Source: Micromonosporaceae bacterium (lineage in GTDB: Bacteria > Actinomycetota > Actinomycetes > Mycobacteriales > Micromonosporaceae). From it: 23,300 nucleotides of DNA. Below, in pieces: positions 9,561-15,413 of this stretch. Each line of letters opens with the position of its first letter. The first letter of the stretch is position 1. The notes beneath the pieces are model-generated. The model saw nothing but the letters and a program-made list of their open reading frames with translations, was not told the origin of the DNA and ran no database searches. A program made the position numbers and the translations under genes. The stretch is taken from NCBI GenBank assembly GCA_017354595.1, contig JAFMQQ010000002.1:1-23300 (forward strand), given 5' to 3'.

Positions 9561-10523
9561 TCAGCCCAGCCAGTTCTGGGGCGACGGTGTACACGCCTCA
9601 AGCTCGGTCCACACCGCCTCCGGGACTGGCGTACGCGCGAGCTCGAGGACCTGCGCGATCCGTTCCGGCCGGGTGAGGCCGACGATGGTGGAGCTGATGC
9701 GGGGTTCGCGCAGGGAGAACTGCAGCGCGGCGGCGGCCAGCGGTACCCCGGCGCGCGAGCAGACCCGCTCCATCGCCTGGACCCGCTCGCGGATGAGGTC
9801 GCCGGCGCTGCGGTACGCGTACCGCGGTGCGGCGTCGGGTCCCTTGACCAGGATCCCGCCTCCGAACGGCGCGGCGTTGAGCGCGGCCACTCCGGCGGTC
9901 GCGCAATCGCGCAGCAGCGGTTCGGCCGAGCGGTCGAGCAGCGTATAGCGATTGTGCGTGATGACCGCGTCGAAGTGTCCAAGCTGGACATAGCGGCGCA
10001 GCATCTCCACCGGTCCACCGGCAACGCCGAGATACCCGATCCTGCCCTGCTCGCGCATGGCCAGCAGGGCCGCGACCGGTCCGTCCGGCCCGATCGCGTA
10101 GTCGAACTCGATCCGCTCAGGGTCATGGAGATACACCAATGGCAGGAAGTCCATGCCCAGCCGGGCGCAGCTCTCCTCGACCGACTCGTACACCCGCCGT
10201 CCCGAGAAGTCACCGCTCGCATCGGGATCCACTTTGGTGCTGAGCAGGAAGCCTGGCGGCACTCCGCCGATCTCCCGCAGTACCGTCCCGATCCGGCGTT
10301 CGCTCTCGCCGCCGCCGTAGCTGTTGCCGGTATCGATGAACTGGATCGGTCCGGCGAAGACGGCCCGCAGCGTGCGTAGCGCCTGCTCGTTGTCGACCTC
10401 GTAGCCGTAGATGCGCGGGATGCTGCCCAGGCCGCTGGTGCCCAGGCACAGGGCCGGCGCGAGCAGGTCGGTCCGGCCCAACGGCCGGGGCGCGAGGATC
10501 TCCGGTTCTTTCGGGTCACTCAT
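9561..10523 (-). CDS. Aldo/keto reductase, D-threo-aldose (L-fucose) 1-dehydrogenase-like
   Basis: This 320-residue NAD(P)-dependent oxidoreductase has the full AKR tetrad: Asp64 and Tyr69 in FIDTGNSYGGGESE, Lys97 in LSTKVD and His133 in YLHDPER. The GDFSGRRV, SCARLGMD and LHDPER motifs resemble D-threo-aldose 1-dehydrogenases, which oxidise sugars such as L-fucose to the lactone; this assignment is by memory of the family. ATG 10523 is preferred because AAGGA lies 5 bases upstream (10529-10533). A GTG at 10538 in the same frame would lie inside the tandem repeat. It is the last gene of the rraA-dehydratase-AKR set and could supply the aldonate, via its lactone, to the neighbouring dehydratase. 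No lactonase gene is present. Confidence 0.85.
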   Translation of the reverse strand: MSDPKEPEILAPRPLGRTDLLAPALCLGTSGLGSIPRIYGYEVDNEQALRTLRAVFAGPIQFIDTGNSYGGGESERRIGTVLREIGGVPPGFLLSTKVDPDASGDFSGRRVYESVEESCARLGMDFLPLVYLHDPERIEFDYAIGPDGPVAALLAMREQGRIGYLGVAGGPVEMLRRYVQLGHFDAVITHNRYTLLDRSAEPLLRDCATAGVAALNAAPFGGGILVKGPDAAPRYAYRSAGDLIRERVQAMERVCSRAGVPLAAAALQFSLREPRISSTIVGLTRPERIAQVLELARTPVPEAVWTELEACTPSPQNWLG

Positions 10524-10528
10524 CGCGG

Positions 10529-10533
10529 TCCTT
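10529..10533 (-). promoter_or_regulatory. Ribosome binding site of the aldo/keto reductase
   Basis: The - strand reads AAGGA, 5 bases before ATG 10523. It decides between this ATG and the upstream in-frame GTG at 10538, which has no comparable site. Confidence 0.6.
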
Positions 10534-10588
10534 GTCACTGTCCAATGTCACTGTCCCAATGTCACTGTCCAAATGTCACTGTCCAAAG
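10533..10588. repeat. Four-copy 14-bp tandem repeat between dehydratase and reductase genes
   Basis: Four consecutive units read TGTCACTGTCCAA, TGTCACTGTCCCAA, TGTCACTGTCCAAA and TGTCACTGTCCAAAG on the + strand (10533-10545, 10546-10559, 10560-10573, 10574-10588). The unit nearest the dehydratase contains its stop codon (10576-10578), so the array fills almost the whole 52-bp gap before the reductase. Copies differ by one or two bases, mainly in C and A run length, which suggests recent slippage or duplication. No function is evident. Confidence 0.85.
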
Positions 10589-11733
10589 TGGTGGGCGCGG
10601 TTGGCACGCAGGTACTCGACGTTGAGCTCGACGCCGAGCCCCGGCCGCGCTGGCAGCCGCAGCCGCCCATCGACGCATTCCAGCGGAGTCTCGATGAACT
10701 CGTTGTACCGGGCCAGGTCGGCTCCACTGGACTCCAGCCGGTAGAAGTTCGGGACGGTGAGCATGACGTGCCCGCCGGCGACCAGGTTTATCGGTCCACT
10801 CGCGTCATGCGGGGAGACCGGTATGTAATAGGCCTCAGCCATCGTGGCGATCTTCTTCAGCTCGCTGATGCCGCCGGTCCAGGTAACGTCGGGCATGATG
10901 AAATCGGCGAGCCGGCGCTCCAGCACCGGTAGGACCTCCCAGCGCGTGTGCAACCGCTCACCGACCGAGATGGCGAGGGGCACCCGCTCGCGTACCTGCC
11001 TGAGGGCGTGGTAACTCTCCGGCGGTACCGGCTCCTCATACCAGTGGATCGGTGCAGTCTCGGCGAGGCTGTTGCCGAGGCGGATCGCGGTTGGCACGTT
11101 GAACCGGCCATGCGCGTCCACCAACAGTTCCACCTCGGGCCCCGCGGCATCGTGGACGAGAGCCACCAGCTCCATCGCGCGGCGCTCGAGCCCGGGACCC
11201 AGGTTGCCGTCGAGGTAACGGTCGTTGTCGGGCCGGGCGCCCGGCGGATGAGGGAAGGGATCGAACTTTATGGCTGTGTACCCGGCCTCGACGATTGCCG
11301 CAACCTCGTCGCGTACCTCCCGTTCGGTGCCGAAGCGGCTCTGCTCGGGGTGGGTGTAGAGCAGGAGGTCGTCGCGGACCGGACCACCGAGCAGGTCGTA
11401 GACGGGCCGCCCGAGAACTTTTCCGCGGATGTCCCACAACGCGATGTCGATCGCGCTCGTCACGTTGGCCGTGGCTCCGCGGCTGCCCATGTAGGTGAAG
11501 GCGCGGAATACCTTGTGCCAGGCCCGCTCGACCAGCGCTGGATCGTCCCCGACGAGCAGGTCGTTGAGCTGTCCCACCATCGCGCCCAGCGCCCGGTTGG
11601 CCGTCGGCGTCGTGGTGGTGATCTCACCCCACCCGCAGACGCCCTCGTCGGTACGAACCTCGACGAACAGGAACTCGCCCCAGTACGACGCGGTGGAGCG
11701 AACCAGCCACGGTACGATCTGGCGGATCCTCAC
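10576..11733 (-). CDS. Enolase-superfamily sugar-acid dehydratase (galactonate dehydratase-like)
   Basis: This 385-residue protein is a mandelate-racemase-subgroup enolase, expected to dehydrate an aldonate to its 2-keto-3-deoxy form using Mg2+. Metal ligands are Asp206 (VDAHGRF), Glu233/234 (WYEEPV) and Glu259 (VGERL). His208 in the D-x-H motif and the Asp282/His309 pair (MPDVTW, SPHDASGP) match the galactonate/gluconate dehydratase arrangement, and KFDPF (156-160) replaces the racemase KxK motif. The N-terminal capping domain (VRIRQIVPWLV onward) is intact. GTG 11733 is chosen because it overlaps the rraA stop (GTGA); an upstream in-frame start at 11781 would run into that gene. The sugar acid is unknown. 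It probably acts between the reductase and the RraA-type aldolase. Confidence 0.85.
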   Translation of the reverse strand: MRIRQIVPWLVRSTASYWGEFLFVEVRTDEGVCGWGEITTTTPTANRALGAMVGQLNDLLVGDDPALVERAWHKVFRAFTYMGSRGATANVTSAIDIALWDIRGKVLGRPVYDLLGGPVRDDLLLYTHPEQSRFGTEREVRDEVAAIVEAGYTAIKFDPFPHPPGARPDNDRYLDGNLGPGLERRAMELVALVHDAAGPEVELLVDAHGRFNVPTAIRLGNSLAETAPIHWYEEPVPPESYHALRQVRERVPLAISVGERLHTRWEVLPVLERRLADFIMPDVTWTGGISELKKIATMAEAYYIPVSPHDASGPINLVAGGHVMLTVPNFYRLESSGADLARYNEFIETPLECVDGRLRLPARPGLGVELNVEYLRANRAHHFGQ

Positions 11734-12491
11734 GGCGCGAGGCCCTCGCGACCGTCGCCGGCCACGCGGGCAGCGCGCCACGCCTCGTACTCCGGTCGGG
11801 CATCGTCACTGATCGGGTAGTACCGCCGCAGGTCACCACCCTCGGCCAGGCGTGCCCGCGAGAAGTCCTCCCATTCCGCGTGCTGGCTCGCCTCGGCGAG
11901 CAGTGGGGCCGCGAGTGCGACCGGCACCACCACGGCACCGTCGTCATCGGCCACCACGATGTCACCGGGTACCACCACCGTGTTGCCGCACGCTACCGGT
12001 ACGTTGACCGCAGTCGGGAAGATGTCGGTCTGCGAGTGGAAGTTCGGGGTGACACCCCGGATCCACAGGCCCACGCCGAGCGAGCGAGCGCGACGGATGT
12101 CCCGGATGCAGCCATCGACGATGACGCCACGGCCGCCACGGCCGGCGAAGTAGCTGAGCATCATCTCGCCGAACACACCGCTGGTCATGTTGGCTCGGGC
12201 ATCGACGACCACCACGTCACCGGGTCGGGTGTGGTACAGCACATGACGGTGCAGCTGCTTCTCGGGCTCGGCGTACTCGTCGATCTGGTACAGGTCCTCG
12301 CGCTTCGGCATGAACTGCAGGGTCAGGGCCGGCCCGGCGACGCTGACGCCGGGGGTCCAGGAGACCGGTCCGGTGATATGAGCACTGCGTATGCCGAGGC
12401 GGTTGAGCTCACTGCTCGCGGTCGCGCTGCCGATCGCGGCGAGTCCACGTACCAACGCTGGGTCGGGACGAACGATGTCCGACGTCTGCAC
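11730..12491 (-). CDS. RraA-family aldolase (HMG/CHA aldolase-like)
   Basis: This 253-residue protein belongs to the RraA/4-hydroxy-4-methyl-2-oxoglutarate aldolase fold. It shows GPALTLQF (about 53-60), RPGDVVVVDA (89-98), FGEMMLSYFAGRGGRGVIVDG with Arg130-Asp131, and PGDIVVADDDGAVVVP. The conserved G-E and DGxxRD pair bind the divalent metal and pyruvate-type substrate in characterised aldolases. Beside a sugar-acid dehydratase it is a plausible retro-aldolase for a 2-keto-3-deoxy acid; an RNase E regulator role is unlikely in this setting. An AAGGAG site at 12502-12507 supports initiation here. GTG 12491 (10-base spacing) and TTG 12494 (7-base spacing) are both possible. It is the first gene of the - strand set. 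Confidence 0.8.
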   Translation of the reverse strand: MQTSDIVRPDPALVRGLAAIGSATASSELNRLGIRSAHITGPVSWTPGVSVAGPALTLQFMPKREDLYQIDEYAEPEKQLHRHVLYHTRPGDVVVVDARANMTSGVFGEMMLSYFAGRGGRGVIVDGCIRDIRRARSLGVGLWIRGVTPNFHSQTDIFPTAVNVPVACGNTVVVPGDIVVADDDGAVVVPVALAAPLLAEASQHAEWEDFSRARLAEGGDLRRYYPISDDARPEYEAWRAARVAGDGREGLAP

Positions 12492-12501
12492 CAATGGCGC
12501 G

Positions 12502-12507
12502 CTCCTT
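12502..12507 (-). promoter_or_regulatory. Ribosome binding site of the RraA-family gene
   Basis: The - strand reads AAGGAG. It sits 10 bases before GTG 12491 and 7 bases before TTG 12494 and excludes the longer frame that begins at 12542. Confidence 0.6.
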
Positions 12508-12556
12508 CGCGGGACGAGTCGCAACCAGCCCGGACGGACCACCCACCGTCAGCTAG

Positions 12557-12574
12557 TTTCGACGGTGTTTCGAT
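12557..12574. promoter_or_regulatory. Candidate LacI-family operator, rraA-proximal
   Basis: The + strand reads TTTCGACGGTGTTTCGAT: two TTTCGA words spaced 11 bases apart, the second within GTGTTTCGA (12565-12573), the reverse complement of TCGAAACAC. It is A/T-rich compared with its surroundings. It lies about 65 bases upstream of the rraA start, in the intergenic region shared with the ABC importer, where a local repressor would act. The operator role is inferred from recurrence only. Confidence 0.45.
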
Positions 12575-12643
12575 CCGTCACGGCAGCAGCGTAGCGCTCG
12601 ACCGACCCACACGAAAGAAGCCTGTCGCGGGCACGCATGCTTC

Positions 12644-12672
12644 TTGACGAATTCAAGAGGAGGCCGTAGCTT
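12644..12672 (+). promoter_or_regulatory. Candidate sigma-70-type promoter of the ABC importer operon
   Basis: TTGACG (12644-12649) and TAGCTT (12667-12672) are separated by 17 bases. This matches TTGACA closely and TATAAT at the three most conserved positions. The predicted start near 12679 would place the candidate operator at 12684-12692 just downstream of it. A purine-rich AAGAGGAGG (12655-12663) lies in the spacer; if it is a real ribosome binding site instead, the promoter must lie further upstream. Confidence 0.4.
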
Positions 12673-12683
12673 TGCCTCACTTA

Positions 12684-12692
12684 TCGAAACAC
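12684..12692. promoter_or_regulatory. Candidate LacI-family operator, importer-proximal
   Basis: The word TCGAAACAC occurs here. The same 9-mer, in reverse complement, occurs at 12565-12573 and in the lacI promoter at 19566-19574. It is half of the perfect palindrome GTGTTTCGAAACAC, and the central CG is typical of LacI-family operators. It would sit at about +5 of the predicted importer transcript. A further TTTCGAAGATGTTTCG at 12711-12726 matches the rraA-proximal site at 14 of 16 bases. Confidence 0.5.
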
Positions 12693-12694
12693 AC

Positions 12695-12787
12695 ATGATG
12701 ACGGCAGCACTTTCGAAGATGTTTCGGGCACGGCCGGACGATCTGACCTACCCGTACCGGTACGCGAAGAAGGTGGCGCATCCGTGA
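12695..12787 (+). CDS. Possible 30-codon leader ORF coupled to the importer lipoprotein
   Basis: ATG 12695 opens a frame of 30 codons (MMTAALSKMFRARPDDLTYP, then ten more residues) ending in TGA 12785-12787, which overlaps the lipoprotein GTG start as GTGA. The same kind of overlap joins most real gene pairs here. Third-position GC is about 80%, below that of neighbouring genes. It has no good ribosome binding site, although an 8-codon frame from TTG 12672, preceded by AAGAGGAGG, ends in TGA overlapping ATG 12695. It may be a leader peptide or chance. No family is recognised. Confidence 0.3.
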   Translation: MMTAALSKMFRARPDDLTYPYRYAKKVAHP

Positions 12788-14373
12788 AGGGTAGGTATCC
12801 CGCACTCCTGGCCCTGGCGATCACCTTGCCGCTGCTCGCCGCCTGCGGCGGCGGTGGCGGCGGCAGCACAGGTGCGACGCAGTACGTGACTGGCGGCACC
12901 TTCGTGATGGACCTGGGCAGCGACCCGGGCGGGGTGAACCCGTACAAGAGCACCGGCGGTCTCAACCGCCAGATCTACGCCTTCGCCTACGACACGCTGG
13001 TCGGCCGCGGTACCGACGGCAGGCCAGTACCGCAGCTCGCCACGAGCTGGAAGGTCTCCACCACCTCGGTCACCTACACGATCCGCACTGGCGTCAAGTG
13101 CGACGACGGGACGGCGCTCAAGCCCAGCGATATCGCGGCCGACTTCACCTACATCGAAGACCCGAAGACGCTCTCGCCCTGGGTGCAGTTCTCCATCCCG
13201 ATCCAGTACACCGCGACCGCCGACGACGCCGCCGGTACCGTGACGATCACCTCGACGACACCGTTCGGCACACTGCTCCAGGGCGCCGGGGCGGTACCGG
13301 TCATGTGTCCGGCCGGGCTGAAGAACATGGCCGGCCTGGATCACACGTCGGCCGGTACCGGCCCGTACCGCATCACCGACTACGTCGCCAGCGACCACTA
13401 CACACTGCAAGCGCGCGACGGGTACAACTGGGGACCGGGCGGCGCCTCCATCTCGACGCCGGGGATGCCGAAGACGGTCCGGATCAACTTCGCCGCCAAC
13501 GAGTCCACTATGGCCAACCAACTCGTCAGCGGTCAGATCAACGCCGCCCAGATCACCGGGCCGGACCGCGCCCGGCTGGACGGGGCCGGCTTCAAGCGCT
13601 TCGACGTCCCGGTCATCGTCGGCGAGGTCAACTTCAATGAGGCCGCCGGACGGCTGTTCTCGGATGACCAGCTGCGCCTGGCGGCAGCCTCGGCGCTCAA
13701 CCGGGCGGAACTCGCCCCGGTCAGCACCAGCAACCAGGGCAAGCTGGCCAACAATCTGATCGTCGAGGCGCCGGTACAGTGCCCCGGCGACGAGGTGACC
13801 GGCGCGCTGCCCAGCTTCGACCCGGCCAAGGCGAACCAGATGCTCGACGCGGCCGGCTGGACCAGGTCGGGTGGCGGCGTACGGCAGAAGAACGGCCGGC
13901 CGCTGTCCGCGAAAGTCATCTACCAGACCGGTGCGCCGCAGACGGCCTCCGCGGCGGAGCTGATCGGCCAGCAGTTGGCGGCGGTCGGTATCGGCACCAA
14001 CCTGGTCGGCCTCACCAACGCCGCGTTCCTGCAGGACCTGTACGAGACGGCGGACTTCGATATCTACTACAGCGCCATCAACGTAGACTTCCCGTACATG
14101 ATGACGACCTTCTTCGGCGGTGCGATACCGCCGAAGGGTGGCCGCAACGCCGGTGCCATCAGCAATCCGGATTTCGAGGGCCTGTCCGCCCAGGCCGCCG
14201 CCAGCCCGGCCGAGCAGTCCTGTCCACTGTGGAAGCAGGCCCATCAGGCGTTGCTGAAGCGCGCGGACGTCATTCCGATCTCCGCCGGTGACCGGCCGTT
14301 CTACACGTCGAAGGCGACGCTGCAGACGGTGGGACTCTTCGCGGTGCCGACAAGCATCCGGCTGTTGAAGTAG
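12784..14373 (+). CDS. Dpp/Opp-type ABC importer substrate-binding lipoprotein (SBP family 5)
   Basis: This 529-residue extracellular binding protein starts with a lipoprotein signal (VKGRYPALLALAITLPLLAAC) whose lipobox LAAC places the lipidated Cys at 21, followed by a Gly/Ser linker. The family-5 pattern follows: GGTFVMDLGSDPGGVNPYKS, QIYAFAYDTLVGRG, PQLATSWKVS, GVKCDDGTALKPSDIAADF and GTGPYRITDYV. The length is typical. GTG 12784 follows a GGTGG ribosome-binding-like stretch at 7 bases. Family-5 proteins bind peptides, nickel, heme or oligosaccharides. The LacI regulator and sugar-acid enzymes nearby favour a carbohydrate-derived ligand, but this is inference. The two permease units and ATPases follow directly. 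Confidence 0.92.
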   Translation: MKGRYPALLALAITLPLLAACGGGGGGSTGATQYVTGGTFVMDLGSDPGGVNPYKSTGGLNRQIYAFAYDTLVGRGTDGRPVPQLATSWKVSTTSVTYTIRTGVKCDDGTALKPSDIAADFTYIEDPKTLSPWVQFSIPIQYTATADDAAGTVTITSTTPFGTLLQGAGAVPVMCPAGLKNMAGLDHTSAGTGPYRITDYVASDHYTLQARDGYNWGPGGASISTPGMPKTVRINFAANESTMANQLVSGQINAAQITGPDRARLDGAGFKRFDVPVIVGEVNFNEAAGRLFSDDQLRLAAASALNRAELAPVSTSNQGKLANNLIVEAPVQCPGDEVTGALPSFDPAKANQMLDAAGWTRSGGGVRQKNGRPLSAKVIYQTGAPQTASAAELIGQQLAAVGIGTNLVGLTNAAFLQDLYETADFDIYYSAINVDFPYMMTTFFGGAIPPKGGRNAGAISNPDFEGLSAQAAASPAEQSCPLWKQAHQALLKRADVIPISAGDRPFYTSKATLQTVGLFAVPTSIRLLK

Positions 14374-14388
14374 CGGCCGGCACCACTG

Positions 14389-15411
14389 GTGAGTGCACAG
14401 CTTGTCGGCCCTGCGCCAGCGGCGACGCCCACTGGTGGTGGCGCCGCCGCTGGCCGCAGGGCATCCGGCCGGTGGCTGCTGTTCCTCGGTCGGCGCCTGA
14501 TCCGGTTGGTGGTCTCCCTGCTGATCCTGCTGACCGCGACCTTCGGGATGATCCATCTGATCCCCGGCGACCCGGTGGCCGCCGCCCTCGGTCCGTCGGC
14601 CAGCCCGCCGCTGGTCGCCCAGCGCACCCATGAGCTGGGCCTCGACCGTCCGATCCTCACGCAGTACTGGTCCTACCTGCACGACGTGGTGACTCTCCAC
14701 TTTGGAGAGTCGATCACAACCGAGTCGTCGGTCTCCACCCTGATCCTGCAACGGTTCCCGAACACGCTTCGGCTCGCGGTACCGGCGTTCATCCTCGTGG
14801 TGGTCCTGGCACTGCCGATCGGGTTGCTGACCGCCGTGCGTACCCGGGGTGGCCGCGGCCGAACCACGCGCCGCGCCTTCGTCGGCCTGACCGGGCTGCT
14901 CAACTCGATACCCGACTATGTGTTGGCGACTCTGCTCAGCGTCATCTTCGTGGTCGGGCTCAAGGCCCTCCCCGCCGCCGGAGACCAAGGGTTGCGCTCG
15001 TACGTGCTCCCGGTCATCGCGCTGGTGGTCGGGCCCGCCGCGTCGCTGTCGCGCATCGTCCGGGTCGAGGCGTTGAAGGTCCTCGACACCGAGTACATCC
15101 GCGCGGCGAGGGCACGCCGATTGCCGATGCTGCTGCGGTACGGGCGCCACGTCCTGCCCAACATGGTGACCGCATCGTTGACGTACGGGTCGCTGATCCT
15201 CTCCGGCCTGATCGCCGGCACGGTGCTGGTCGAGAACGTCTTCGGCTGGCCTGGCGTCGGTACCGTCATCTCCCAGGCCGTGGTGCAGAAGGACTACCCG
15301 ACGATCCAGGGAGTCCTGCTGGTGCTCGGCGCCACAGTTCTGTTCATGAACCTTGTGGTCGATCTGGTGCTCGGCCTGCTCGACCCGCGCTCGCGGGTGG
15401 GAGAGCTGTAG
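14389..15411 (+). CDS. ABC importer inner-membrane permease, DppB type
   Basis: This 340-residue permease has a hydrophilic N-terminal extension of about 30 residues and then the DppB core, starting at FLGRRLIRLVVSLLILLTATF with the FGMIHLIPGDPV motif that marks DppB/OppB proteins. About six transmembrane helices are visible. The cytoplasmic EAA-type loop that contacts the ATPase reads EYIRAARARRLPMLLRYGRH, followed by VLPNM, and the characteristic VENVFGWPGVG motif follows. GTG 14389 is 15 bases after the lipoprotein stop, and the gene ends 2 bases before the fused permease-ATPase. It pairs with the permease half of that fusion to form the membrane channel. Confidence 0.93.
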   Translation: MSAQLVGPAPAATPTGGGAAAGRRASGRWLLFLGRRLIRLVVSLLILLTATFGMIHLIPGDPVAAALGPSASPPLVAQRTHELGLDRPILTQYWSYLHDVVTLHFGESITTESSVSTLILQRFPNTLRLAVPAFILVVVLALPIGLLTAVRTRGGRGRTTRRAFVGLTGLLNSIPDYVLATLLSVIFVVGLKALPAAGDQGLRSYVLPVIALVVGPAASLSRIVRVEALKVLDTEYIRAARARRLPMLLRYGRHVLPNMVTASLTYGSLILSGLIAGTVLVENVFGWPGVGTVISQAVVQKDYPTIQGVLLVLGATVLFMNLVVDLVLGLLDPRSRVGEL

Positions 15412-15413
15412 CG

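Noticed and set aside
7289..10519. A 1076-codon open frame on the - strand across hyuA, hyuB and the reductase
   Set aside because: Its translation shows no family motif and covers the intact hyuB antisense and the reductase in another frame. Long shadow frames are normal at this GC content.
10533..10588. Short direct repeats considered as a CRISPR-like array
   Set aside because: Units abut directly without spacers, are only 13-15 bp long, and no cas gene is present.
11730..12491. RraA as regulator of RNase E
   Set aside because: The metal/substrate motif DGxxRD and the position next to a sugar-acid dehydratase favour an aldolase; the regulator label is often transferred by homology alone.
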